Source: Candidatus Hestiella acidicharens
Lineage (GTDB): Archaea; Thermoproteota; Thermoprotei_A; Sulfolobales; Acidilobaceae
Length of the DNA stretch: 10,119 nt
Direction: 5' to 3'
Assembly: GCA_015523575.1 (NCBI GenBank)
Contig: WAJZ01000028.1
Span: 1-10,119 of the forward strand
Both the position numbers and the translations under genes were made by a program. The notes below the pieces were generated by a model, which saw only the letters and a list, made by a program, of their open reading frames with translations, was not told where the DNA came from and ran no database searches. Below are positions 1 through 6,514 of the stretch, piece after piece (position 1 is the stretch's first letter; each line of letters opens with the position of its first letter).

Positions 1-49
1 ACCTAGATCCTTTACCCCCAGCCATAACTAGGCTAGCCCTTATTAACAT
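1..49 (-). CDS. cobY: Adenosylcobinamide-phosphate guanylyltransferase, N-terminal fragment (probable CobY)
   Basis: Only the first 16 codons lie in the window; the gene runs off the left edge. From an ATG at 49-47 the minus strand reads MLIRASLVMAGGKGSR. This is the first beta strand and the GGxGxR nucleotide-binding signature of the NTP-transferase fold. Many sugar nucleotidyltransferases and MobA share that fold. The name CobY is inferred from context: the start lies inside the 3' end of the cbiS-like gene and follows cobT, and archaea use CobY (GTP:adenosylcobinamide-phosphate guanylyltransferase) in place of bacterial CobU for this step. CobY transfers GMP to adenosylcobinamide phosphate, giving the AdoCbi-GDP that CobS uses. 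The start overlaps the previous gene by 17 bases, suggesting translational coupling. Only a weak GGT-type SD precedes it. The fold is fairly safe; the exact substrate is inference. Confidence 0.7.
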   Translation of the reverse strand, partial: MLIRASLVMAGGKGSR

Positions 50-1154
50 CTTTACCACTAAGGAGCCTATCATAAACCCTAGATAGGGAGGAACCAATAA
101 GGGCAGAGGCTATATCGTCTTCGAACATCGGTAGCTTAGAAAGATTTGTGCTTATTTTCTCCTTAGTTGAATCGACCCAGTATGTTGCAGTTAGTCCCTT
201 AAAACCAGAGATGTATAGGCTCAAAGCACTTGCCAGGAGCTCATCGGCTATAATCCTCTTTGTATCCAAATCAAACTCTTCCCTATTTAATAGGGGGAAC
301 GTACCGCTTTGACCTCTTATATCAAGCTCCCTAGCTGCTATGATAAAGGACCACACATTCGGATCTGATAAAATCCTATCTATTTCTTTCATTAATAGCA
401 TCCTAATCCTTTTTTTGCTTAGATGTGGCACTGGCGCCTTTTCATAGAATTTTAGGGTTTCCTTAACAATCTCTTTTGTATCCATTCCTAGCATTCTCTT
501 AAGCCATGTATCCTTGCTTTCGTCATTTACCAAAGACTTAAGGGTCTCGTAGATAAGCCTCGAGATGTTGTTGCCATGTAGTGTCGCGAGTCCACTCCAC
601 ATGTAACCAGTTTTTGAAACGTTCGCAGCTACGGTTATTCCATCGCTTGAAGTTCCTGAGGATCTAGACTTACACCTTAATAGGACGTCACTACAAAACA
701 AACACTTGGTTTCAGAGACTACCCTGAAAAGGTCTAAGAGGCCGCCCATGGTCAGGGATTTATTTATCCAAGATATTATATTTATCGTATTACTTTTTCT
801 TTCAGCCTCGTATAATTCTTCTTGATATATGCAATTTGGTACACTAAAACCTGCAGTAACCAACACCCCACCATAGCTGTTTTCACTTAGCTTATAGGTG
901 CTTAGATCTACAGAGGTTATCATAACCGGAACATCATTTGTATAGCCGAGTCCTTTCAAAACTTTCTCTTTAAATGACTCTACGTCTTTCATTTCTTTAT
1001 CATCAATTACTCTCGATATTATAACCTTATCGCTTTTTGTAACCCCGTCTATGTGAGCTGTCGAAAGCATGGTCATTTTCCTTTCGAATTTAACAATTAA
1101 GCTGTTACCTATAAGCTCAACCATTGCCAAGGCTTTCAAGCCTCTCATATTCAT
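33..1154 (-). CDS. cbiS: CbiS-like bifunctional adenosylcobinamide amidohydrolase / alpha-ribazole-phosphate phosphatase (CbiZ-CobZ fusion)
   Basis: The 373-residue protein has two parts. Residues about 12-210 resemble CbiZ (adenosylcobinamide amidohydrolase): VTAG at 99-102, NTIN at 122-125, SETK at 148-151, a SGTSSDG loop at 166-172 (family GTxTD-like) and SGLATLHG at 187-194. Residues about 225-365 resemble archaeal CobZ, of the PgpA phosphatase family: ADEL at 303-306 and the acidic FEDDIASALIG at 344-354. The same fusion was characterised as CbiS in Methanopyrus kandleri. CbiZ cleaves the aminopropanol arm of salvaged adenosylcobinamide to give adenosylcobyric acid. CobZ removes the phosphate of alpha-ribazole phosphate, the CobT product. 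Neither half shows a signal peptide or membrane segment. The gene overlaps cobT at its start and probable cobY at its end. The start is uncertain: in-frame ATGs lie at 1154, 1148 and 1124, and the last overlaps the cobT stop by only 8 bases. No strong SD favours one. Confidence 0.83.
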   Translation of the reverse strand: MNMRGLKALAMVELIGNSLIVKFERKMTMLSTAHIDGVTKSDKVIISRVIDDKEMKDVESFKEKVLKGLGYTNDVPVMITSVDLSTYKLSENSYGGVLVTAGFSVPNCIYQEELYEAERKSNTINIISWINKSLTMGGLLDLFRVVSETKCLFCSDVLLRCKSRSSGTSSDGITVAANVSKTGYMWSGLATLHGNNISRLIYETLKSLVNDESKDTWLKRMLGMDTKEIVKETLKFYEKAPVPHLSKKRIRMLLMKEIDRILSDPNVWSFIIAARELDIRGQSGTFPLLNREEFDLDTKRIIADELLASALSLYISGFKGLTATYWVDSTKEKISTNLSKLPMFEDDIASALIGSSLSRVYDRLLSGKDVNKG

Positions 1155-2286
1155 TATATATATAACTCTTTATTTTACGTACTGAAACCCCTAGCCTTTC
1201 TGCCAGTATCATCGTTCCGCCTGCACCGACGCCTTCCTTAACAAAACCTTTCTCATACATCTTCAACCCTTTATACTTTGAATCCATAAAGTCTACATTA
1301 GAGCTAATTATCTTTATATTCCTGTCTATTTGATGTACTAATGAAAATATATCAGACCATTTATCTTCTAGAATCCACTTCGTGGTGGCTATCTTAATTT
1401 TCTCTGAATCTAGTTTACCCAGCTTGCTTAATATAGAGATCACTGCGCCCATTTGGGTGCCACCAGCGAGAAGGACTTCTCTTGCATTAGTACATGAACC
1501 TACAGCAAGGCCTGCAAGGGATATATGAACCGGGTCGCCAACCTCATCTATTATATAGAAGAGGTCTTCTTTTTTAATCCTAGATAAAGCCTTTCTTATG
1601 ATTGACCTTTTTAGTTCCCTAGGGTTTTCTGGAGAGGCGCTGCTAACATATTCTACTGCCTTGAATCCTAACCCTTCCATTATGGCAGCAGCAGTTGTTG
1701 TTCCTCCAGGGATGCTTTCACCAATAATGATAACATCTTGGTTTCTGGATAGCAGTTCGCCTATTTTTCTGCTCTCATTAAATATGTTCTCAGAGGTACC
1801 GTAGGTGAGGGCGTTTCTTTCCATAATGTTATTCCCGGGTTTAGAACTAGGTAAGGCTATATGGGGTACTCTTGCCTTGTAATATAGGCCGGAGTCTATA
1901 ACGAAGTATGGTATTCCCAGCCTATTAATAATGGCCCTTGTTATCACTGCTGGTGTCGGTAGGCCATCTGGCGTAATAGGTATCTGTTTTTTTGTTAATG
2001 GCATTCCGTTAATTAGATATTCTAGGTCGAGCGTTGGCGTAAATAGGGTTTCCAAGCTAGTAGATCCTGCAATGCTCAAGCCTTCTATGGTGGAAGTTAA
2101 TGTAGTTCCTCCAACATAGATCGCTATTGCATTCAACTTCTGCTCCCATTGGATACCGTAGCCAGTATAAATTAATATTTTATCCTTTCCTGAGCAAAAC
2201 TCGCTAGTCGCACTTATAATCCTCCAAAAAAGGTCACATAAAAACAGGTTTTGGGTTAAAGGTGAATTGAGGCAAAACCTTTTCAT
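1117..2286 (-). CDS. cobT: Nicotinate mononucleotide-dependent phosphoribosyltransferase, archaeal CobT family
   Basis: The 389-residue protein matches the archaeal CobT-like family (TIGR00303/UPF0284 type). CobT moves the phosphoribosyl group of nicotinate mononucleotide to a lower-ligand base, giving an alpha-ribotide such as alpha-ribazole 5'-phosphate for the nucleotide loop of cobamides. Visible blocks are ITPDGLPTP at 104-112, [12 protein letters not shown] at 189-200, GDPVH at 250-254, [10 protein letters not shown] at 273-282 and KEGVGAGG at 350-357. The Glu of that last block (E351) matches the position of the general base in CobT. The family core starts near residue 52, so the first 50 residues are an extension or poorly conserved. 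The ATG at 2286 overlaps the aIF1 stop as ATGA, which supports that start by coupling; no clear SD is present. The next gene, cbiS, acts on the CobT product. The base used cannot be read from sequence. Confidence 0.88.
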   Translation of the reverse strand: MKRFCLNSPLTQNLFLCDLFWRIISATSEFCSGKDKILIYTGYGIQWEQKLNAIAIYVGGTTLTSTIEGLSIAGSTSLETLFTPTLDLEYLINGMPLTKKQIPITPDGLPTPAVITRAIINRLGIPYFVIDSGLYYKARVPHIALPSSKPGNNIMERNALTYGTSENIFNESRKIGELLSRNQDVIIIGESIPGGTTTAAAIMEGLGFKAVEYVSSASPENPRELKRSIIRKALSRIKKEDLFYIIDEVGDPVHISLAGLAVGSCTNAREVLLAGGTQMGAVISILSKLGKLDSEKIKIATTKWILEDKWSDIFSLVHQIDRNIKIISSNVDFMDSKYKGLKMYEKGFVKEGVGAGGTMILAERLGVSVRKIKSYIYNEYERLESLGNG

Positions 2287-2600
2287 TCAATTATCATGAT
2301 GTTATCTGGTTGGAAGCCCATTTTAACTAAAATATCCTTAATCCTCCTCCTATGATCACCTTGTAGTTCTATTTTTCCGTCTTTATACGTTCCTCCAGTG
2401 GCTAGCTCACTTTTCAGTTTAGAGGCTAGAGACTTGAAATCAACCTGTTTTTTATCAATGCCTTCTATAATTGTGACCTGTTTTCCGAACCTCCTGGTTT
2501 CTATTCTTACCTTTATGATTTGTTCTTCAGTTGCAAGCTGTTCACAGATTTCAGGTGGGAGACCTCCACAATCCACAGGGTTTGACATTTGTCTGAACAT
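2283..2600 (-). CDS. Translation initiation factor aIF1 (SUI1 family)
   Basis: This is a 105-codon SUI1/eIF1 homologue. Family landmarks are the N-terminal [11 protein letters not shown], the basic loop [14 protein letters not shown], the core [23 protein letters not shown] and the C-terminal strand [12 protein letters not shown]. aIF1 binds the small ribosomal subunit near the P site and promotes accurate start-codon selection. The length is normal for archaea (about 100 residues). Two starts are possible: ATG at 2600, only one base after a GAGGTG element (2602-2607), or ATG at 2588 (MSNPVDCGG...), 13 bases after it. The second fits usual family N-termini better, so the true protein may have 101 residues. 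It is first in the transcript that continues into cobT and cbiS with a four-base ATGA overlap, an unusual partnership for a translation factor. The family call is secure; the start is not. Confidence 0.93.
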   Translation of the reverse strand: MFRQMSNPVDCGGLPPEICEQLATEEQIIKVRIETRRFGKQVTIIEGIDKKQVDFKSLASKLKSELATGGTYKDGKIELQGDHRRRIKDILVKMGFQPDNIMIIE

Positions 2601-2601
2601 C

Positions 2602-2669
2602 CACCTCGAATATTATAGTGTTTAAGCTAAGAATATAAACCTTACCCTATATTGTATATTGTTAGGTGG
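2602..2669. promoter_or_regulatory. Divergent promoter region for aIF1 and rpoP with one near-palindromic TATA box
   Basis: An AATATAAA element at 2632-2639 reads TTTATATT on the other strand, so it fits an archaeal TATA box in both directions. Expected start sites about 25 bases away fall near 2611 (minus) and 2661 (plus). SD-like elements follow on each side: GAGGTG at 2602-2607 (minus strand) and AGGTGG at 2664-2669 (plus strand), about 31 bases from the TATA centre each way. Another AT-rich stretch at 2647-2660 could be an alternative TATA. Transcription starts are inferred, not seen. Confidence 0.55.
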
Positions 2670-2684
2670 CATGCATTGGCAGAA

Positions 2685-2915
2685 ATGGGGGGCAGTGATG
2701 CCTTTGAGAATGAAAAGGAAGAATATGCAGGCAGGCTTTATGGCATTGTTGAAAGAGAAGTATATTATATGTGCCTCAACTGCGGCTATAAGATAAGCAA
2801 AAAGGAGTTGGATCAATACCGTAGCATGATATGCCCAAAGTGTGGTTATAGGATATTTATAAAACTGAGGGCACCGCCCACGCTTGTAAACCCAAGAAAG
2901 GTCTATGCTGAATAA
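2685..2915 (+). CDS. rpoP: DNA-directed RNA polymerase subunit RpoP (Rpb12-like), start uncertain
   Basis: The C-terminal 49 residues are a typical RpoP/Rpb12 zinc ribbon: MCLNCGYKISKKEL, then MICPKCGYRIFIKL, with paired CxxC knuckles for one zinc ion and the basic tail ending VNPRKVYAE. RpoP is a small assembly subunit of archaeal RNA polymerase, normally 45-50 residues. The reading frame is open well upstream. An ATG at 2685 gives 76 residues with an acidic, Tyr-containing 28-residue extension; the ATG at 2769 gives the family length. The AGGTGG SD-like site at 2664-2669 lies 15 bases before 2685, and there is no SD just before 2769. I list 2685 because it lies nearest the promoter and SD, but 2769 is quite possible. 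A TTG at 2652 is also in frame but lies upstream of the expected transcript start. Confidence 0.85.
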   Translation: MGGSDAFENEKEEYAGRLYGIVEREVYYMCLNCGYKISKKELDQYRSMICPKCGYRIFIKLRAPPTLVNPRKVYAE

Positions 2916-2928
2916 ATGGTTGATGGTG

Positions 2929-2936
2929 ATTTTTAG
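2929..2936 (+). terminator. Short oligo-T stop behind rpoP
   Basis: A run of five T's follows the rpoP stop by 15 bases, in the sequence GATTTTTA. Archaeal termination often needs only an oligo-T tract on the non-template strand. It overlaps the 3' end of the converging gene on the other strand. This is weak support, from position and composition only. Confidence 0.3.
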
Positions 2937-3367
2937 TATCTCATTTTATCTTGAGATATTGTCTTGCTAAGGAGGGATATCATTGAGTTTATATCTGCTA
3001 GATCCATCTCGGTATCAATCTTCTTCGAAAGTTCTTTAATAAACGCTTCCTCCTTTTTGATTCCTGCCTCTAAATAATATGCCATCAATACCTCAAAGTC
3101 TTCATATCTCATGCCACAACACTTGGTGTAATCCAAGTAGAAGCTCACTTCCTCTTTTATGAATCCCCTTATTTGCCTTAGCCTATCCAGTATGGAAGGA
3201 ATGCTTTTTTGATTCGAGCTTTTTGCGTTTTTGTTTGCTAAAATCAGGTTGAGGGTCGAGTAGCCTTTATCTATTAGGCTTGTTTGATCATAGAAGAGTT
3301 GGGCAATTCTGTCTATATTTTTGCTAACGATGTCTTGGAACTCATCGCACCTATACTTGCAGTCCAA
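2933..3367 (-). CDS. Uncharacterised helical protein with four cysteines, third gene behind glyS
   Basis: I do not recognise this 144-residue protein. It looks almost wholly alpha-helical and charged, with no signal peptide or membrane segment. Cysteines are few and grouped: C3 and C7 at the N-terminus and adjacent C83-C84 in a TKCCGMRYEDF segment. That could be a metal or disulfide site, but no known motif is evident. The start is TTG at 3367, read from the SD: GGTG at 3379-3376 lies 8 bases upstream, an in-frame TGA sits just before it, and the nearby ATG at 3374 is out of frame and ends within eight codons. The gene begins 3 bases after the stop of the 127-residue gene, so it is probably cotranscribed and translationally coupled with it. 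It ends facing rpoP. That it is a real gene is supported by spacing and SD; its role is unknown. Confidence 0.65.
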   Translation of the reverse strand: MDCKYRCDEFQDIVSKNIDRIAQLFYDQTSLIDKGYSTLNLILANKNAKSSNQKSIPSILDRLRQIRGFIKEEVSFYLDYTKCCGMRYEDFEVLMAYYLEAGIKKEEAFIKELSKKIDTEMDLADINSMISLLSKTISQDKMRY

Positions 3368-3370
3368 AAT

Positions 3371-3754
3371 TCATGCACCACTTGAGGTGCTTGGCCTAAT
3401 GGTAGCGATACTATTGTCTGAGACTCCTTCATCCTTCATTATATCTGGATTAACATAGACCTTGTTCATCTCATCTATAGTTTCATCGATAATAGCCTTC
3501 ATTACAAACTTCTTTTTGCCAGCAACTACTATTTCTATCTTGTTACTTATTCCCAACTCATCAGCCAGTTTCTTTGATACTTTTACAGCATTCTCCCCTA
3601 CGTCTTGATCGTATGATATTTTAACCCTTTTCTCCCTTTGTTTTCCTCCACTCTCCTTTAGGGAAGCGGCCGGGGGTATAATTGAGAGTGCCTTGCTTAA
3701 GTCAGGCTTGCCAGGTTCTTTAGAATTACCCTTTCTATTTTCACCCGAGTCCAT
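3371..3754 (-). CDS. Uncharacterised conserved-looking small protein, possible beta-barrel fold, second gene behind glyS
   Basis: The 127-residue protein has a polar, Lys/Gly/Pro-rich and probably disordered N-terminal 40 residues. A compact core at about 43-121 follows: VKISYDQ, VKVSKKLADELGI, KIEIVVAGKKKFVMKAI, NKVYVNPDIMKDEGVSDNSIATIR. The pattern of a short helix ending in LGI, a strand with VAGKKKF and a final gV-DNSIATIR strand resembles small double-psi or AbrB-like barrels, such as the CDC48 N-domain. This is a fold guess from pattern only, with no claimed function. The ATG at 3754 has a good SD (AAGGAG, spacing about 7), which overlaps the glyS stop; the gene starts 11 bases after glyS. 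The tight spacing implies cotranscription with glyS. No membrane segment or cysteine is present. It could be a nucleic-acid or protein-binding accessory factor, but that is inference. Confidence 0.7.
   Translation of the reverse strand: MDSGENRKGNSKEPGKPDLSKALSIIPPAASLKESGGKQREKRVKISYDQDVGENAVKVSKKLADELGISNKIEIVVAGKKKFVMKAIIDETIDEMNKVYVNPDIMKDEGVSDNSIATIRPSTSSGA
3375..3390 (-). promoter_or_regulatory. Small hairpin holding the SD of the 144-residue gene
   Basis: On the minus-strand mRNA GCACC (3390-3386) can pair with GGUGC (3379-3375) around a six-base loop, hiding the GGTG SD of the TTG-started gene. The hairpin lies within the last codons of the upstream gene, so a ribosome finishing that gene would melt it. 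A five-base-pair stem is modest and could be chance. Confidence 0.3.
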
Positions 3755-3765
3755 AACCCATCTCC

Positions 3766-5505
3766 TTATTTCATTCCTAGTTGTTTTATGTCAGTAGAGT
3801 TATATATGAATTTCTTTAGTATTTCAGGGGCATCTGATATTTTTACCCTGACTTGCTCCCACGTGTCCCTATCTCTTATGGTTACAGTATCATCTTCTAG
3901 TGTCTGGTAGTCGATTGTAAATGCGGCCGGTATTCCTATTTCATCGGCTCTCGCGTACCTCTTTCCTATGCTACCTGTATCATCATACATTACATTGAAA
4001 CCTTCAGATATTAAATATGAGTAAAGATATTTTGCCTTCTCTGTGAGCTTTTCATCATCCTCTATTAAAGGAAGCACGACGGCATCTAGTGGAGAAAAGG
4101 CTCTAGGGAAAGATAGGACTACCCTTCCATTTTTTTCTTTATATGCATATTCAAGCGCTATGTATAGTAACCTGTCTACACCAAACGATGGTTCGACAAC
4201 GTGTGGGATAAACTTCCTCCCGCTCACCTTCTCTTCTTTTTCTACTATTTTTATGGCTTCTTTTGGTATCTTCATCCCATCAACTATGAGAGCATTTTTA
4301 TTTTTTAGTTCTGAAATAATGTACTCAATATCTAGGTTCTCTATTCTTTCTAGAACGTATTTTGCCTTAGACCTAAACGCTTTTCCAATATATGCCTTGT
4401 TTATAATTACTCTTTTCCTCTTTACTACCTGTGGTCTTTCAAATGGTTCAAATACCTTCAGACTAGTCCTGCTGTAGGTTTCATGCTTAGATAGGTCATA
4501 ATCAGATCTGTAAGAATATCCAGCAACTTCTACCCAACCCCACCTAGAAGTCTTAACCATATGGTCAAAGGTTTGCTTGGAGTAGTGTGCCCTTTCTTTC
4601 TCTCCTTTTTCCTCGAAGTACATGTTATCTTCGGGTACCCCTATACTCTGCAAGAATTGCTTTCCAATAAGCATCCAATACGCCATGCACTTATTCATTA
4701 TATACCCTTTTTTAATGGCATCCTTGAGCGTAGTTGTAATGAAACCCATACCTTTTGACTTCAGTTCATAAGGCAATATGTTTACTTTCTTGTCATAATA
4801 TTTATCGACGAACTTGCAACTACACTTCTCTGGGTCGAAGAAGAACTCCATCTCCATGATAGTGAAGTCCCTCAGCCTTATCATTCCCTGCCTTGGACTT
4901 ATTTCGTTCCTTCCGACTTTTCCTACTTGAGCAATGCCAAGCGGCAGCTTGCCCCTTAGAGATTCAAAAATTCTCTTAAATGCAACGAAAATCCCTTGAG
5001 CTAGCTCGGGCCTTATAAACCCATCATTTCCTTCATATGGACCTATCTGTGTTTTGAAAAGGAGGTTAAAGTTCCTTACGCCTTCTAGCTCTCCGTTACA
5101 TACTGGACACCTGAGGCCTTTAGATTTTATTATGGATTCTAGCTCTAGAATGGAGAGACCTTCTGCGTTAATTCCCAACTTTTCTTCTACTAAATGATCA
5201 GCTCTGTATATCCTTCCGCACTCCTTACACCTAATTATAGGATCAGTAAAATTCTCAACGTGACCGCTTGCTTCATAGACAATTGATGGACCTACTAGCG
5301 GTGTCTCCACCTCTACAACGAAGCCTTGGTGGTCCTTTATGAACATCTGCCTCCATGCCTCAATTATCTTTCTTTTTAGGTTTAGCCCAAAGGGACCTAT
5401 ATCATAAAAGCCTGAGAGTCCTCCATATATTTCATATGATGGCCAGAAAAATCCTCTCCTCTTTGCCAGTTCAATAATCTTGTCGTATAGGTCGCTATCT
5501 GCCAA
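3766..5505 (-). CDS. glyS: Glycyl-tRNA synthetase, archaeal/eukaryal dimeric class II type
   Basis: GlyRS charges tRNA-Gly with glycine. The 579-residue length fits the archaeal homodimeric form. Domains in order: the N-terminal signature KRRGFFWPSYEIYGGLSGFYDIGPFG (16-40), motif 1 through about residue 70, a zinc site with CKEC at 93-96 and CPVC at 133-136, the glycine-pocket segment FIRPELAQGIF (163-173), motif 2 GRNEISPR (198-205) with LRDFTIMEMEFF after it, motif 3 VEPSFGVDR (437-445), and a C-terminal anticodon-binding domain from about 460 (SFPRAFSPLDAVVLPL, DDTGSIGKRYARADEIGIPAA). All motifs look intact. The start is TTG at 5505: a GGTGA SD precedes it with about 7 bases of spacing and no ATG is in position. 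It is first in a minus-strand transcript with two small unknown genes behind it, and diverges from the agmatinase gene. Confidence 0.97.
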   Translation of the reverse strand: MADSDLYDKIIELAKRRGFFWPSYEIYGGLSGFYDIGPFGLNLKRKIIEAWRQMFIKDHQGFVVEVETPLVGPSIVYEASGHVENFTDPIIRCKECGRIYRADHLVEEKLGINAEGLSILELESIIKSKGLRCPVCNGELEGVRNFNLLFKTQIGPYEGNDGFIRPELAQGIFVAFKRIFESLRGKLPLGIAQVGKVGRNEISPRQGMIRLRDFTIMEMEFFFDPEKCSCKFVDKYYDKKVNILPYELKSKGMGFITTTLKDAIKKGYIMNKCMAYWMLIGKQFLQSIGVPEDNMYFEEKGEKERAHYSKQTFDHMVKTSRWGWVEVAGYSYRSDYDLSKHETYSRTSLKVFEPFERPQVVKRKRVIINKAYIGKAFRSKAKYVLERIENLDIEYIISELKNKNALIVDGMKIPKEAIKIVEKEEKVSGRKFIPHVVEPSFGVDRLLYIALEYAYKEKNGRVVLSFPRAFSPLDAVVLPLIEDDEKLTEKAKYLYSYLISEGFNVMYDDTGSIGKRYARADEIGIPAAFTIDYQTLEDDTVTIRDRDTWEQVRVKISDAPEILKKFIYNSTDIKQLGMK

Positions 5506-5539
5506 CTACTTTCACCTTTCCTATACTTTAATTAAGGTT

Positions 5540-5561
5540 CTTATTTAAATTACTTTAATAT
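5540..5561. promoter_or_regulatory. Divergent promoter region for glyS and agmatinase
   Basis: A palindromic TTTAAA core at 5544-5549 sits in AT-rich sequence that reads TTATTTAAAT on the plus strand and ATTTAAATAA on the minus strand. For glyS the inferred start would be near 5520, giving a leader of about 15 bases that contains the GGTGA SD. For agmatinase the inferred start is near 5571, making its message leaderless or nearly so. Other AT-rich candidates are CTTTAATT near 5526 and CTTTAATAT near 5553. Confidence 0.45.
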
Positions 5562-5569
5562 GGCGTTGG

Positions 5570-6496
5570 GTGAGAGGTTTGGGATTAAAAGGGTTGTACC
5601 TTTCGAAGGCTTCTAGGAATTATGCTGGCCTAGAGTCAAATGCCACTTCTGATTACGTTATTTTTGGTGTTCCTTTCGATTCTTCAACCTCCTATAAACC
5701 AGGTACAAGGTTTGGCCCTGATTCAATAAGGCAGGCTTCTGCATCGCTTGAGTCAAACAGCTATTTTTCAGATATCTATTTAGAGGAGATAGGCATAGAT
5801 GATGAGGGCGATGTAGTGGTCGTCATAGGTGATATAAATGAGACGTTAAATAGGGTCTCGTCTATTGTTACTGAGATTATCGATGAGGGTAAGATACCAC
5901 TGATGTTAGGTGGGGAGCATACAATAACCCTTGGCGCTTTGAAGGGGATCAAAAAAGGGATAGGCTATTCTCCCTGCTTGATTGTTATTGATGCGCACTA
6001 TGACTTAAGGGATGAGTACCTTGGGCTGAGGAATGGTCACGCATCGGTTATGAGGAGATCCTTGGAGATCCTTGGTAGTGCAAAGGTTGTTTATATAGGA
6101 GTAAGGGCTTATTCTAAGGAAGAGAGGGAATACGCTTTATCAAAAACCAACATCGAAACCTTTAAGCCTATTGATATACATCGTATGGGTCTTTTGAATA
6201 TTGCAAGTTCTATTAAAAGGATAGTGAGCAATTGCAATGGTATTTATTTGAGTGTAGATATGGATGGCTTTGATCCTTCGTTTGCCCCAGGCGTAGGAAA
6301 CCCTGAGCCAGGGGGATTAACGGTGCAAGAGGGACTTACCCTAATAAACCAGCTTGTGGATGAAAGGTTACTGGGGGCTGATATAGTGGAGGTTTCACCT
6401 CCTTTCGATCCAAACGGCGTTACTGCTAGCCTAGCGGCAAAGTTATTAAATGAAATTATAATGAAGAATTACATATCAAAGAGAACAAAGGTGTAA
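5570..6496 (+). CDS. speB: Agmatinase (ureohydrolase/arginase family)
   Basis: The protein is a manganese ureohydrolase, expected to convert agmatine to putrescine and urea for polyamine synthesis. Metal and active-site blocks are complete: GVPFDSSTSYKPGTRFGP (33-50), LGGEHT (113-118, ligand H117), DAHYD (141-145, ligands D141, H143, D145) and SVDMDGFDPSFAPG (228-241, ligands D230, D232), followed by NPEPGGLT (244-251). The PEPGGL block and the length of about 300 residues favour agmatinase over arginase, though specificity cannot be proved from sequence. The start is uncertain. GTG at 5570 gives 308 residues; TTG at 5579 sits about 5 bases after a GGTGA element; TTG at 5594 gives the usual family beginning near YLSKASRNYAG. 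The gene stands alone on the plus strand, with glyS diverging from it and the sRNA on the opposite strand after its end. Confidence 0.92.
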   Translation: MRGLGLKGLYLSKASRNYAGLESNATSDYVIFGVPFDSSTSYKPGTRFGPDSIRQASASLESNSYFSDIYLEEIGIDDEGDVVVVIGDINETLNRVSSIVTEIIDEGKIPLMLGGEHTITLGALKGIKKGIGYSPCLIVIDAHYDLRDEYLGLRNGHASVMRRSLEILGSAKVVYIGVRAYSKEEREYALSKTNIETFKPIDIHRMGLLNIASSIKRIVSNCNGIYLSVDMDGFDPSFAPGVGNPEPGGLTVQEGLTLINQLVDERLLGADIVEVSPPFDPNGVTASLAAKLLNEIIMKNYISKRTKV

Positions 6497-6514
6497 TTGC
6501 TAATATCCTACCTT

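Noticed and set aside
2601..2684. Cobalamin riboswitch ahead of the cobT operon
   Set aside because: The leader before aIF1 is about 10-25 bases, far too short, and no B12-box-like structure is visible.
2671..2796. A 41-codon plus-strand frame with ATG next to an AGGTGG element
   Set aside because: It overlaps rpoP out of frame, the SD spacing is only one base, and the peptide ends inside the zinc ribbon without a recognisable motif. Kept as a question in the findings, not called as a gene.
3372..3374. ATG as the start of the 144-residue gene
   Set aside because: It is out of frame and reaches TAG within eight codons; TTG at 3367 has the SD at proper spacing.
4043..4477. Plus-strand open frame of 144 codons opposite glyS
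   Set aside because: It is a Ser/Phe/Leu-rich antisense shadow of a well-supported synthetase with no SD or motif of its own.
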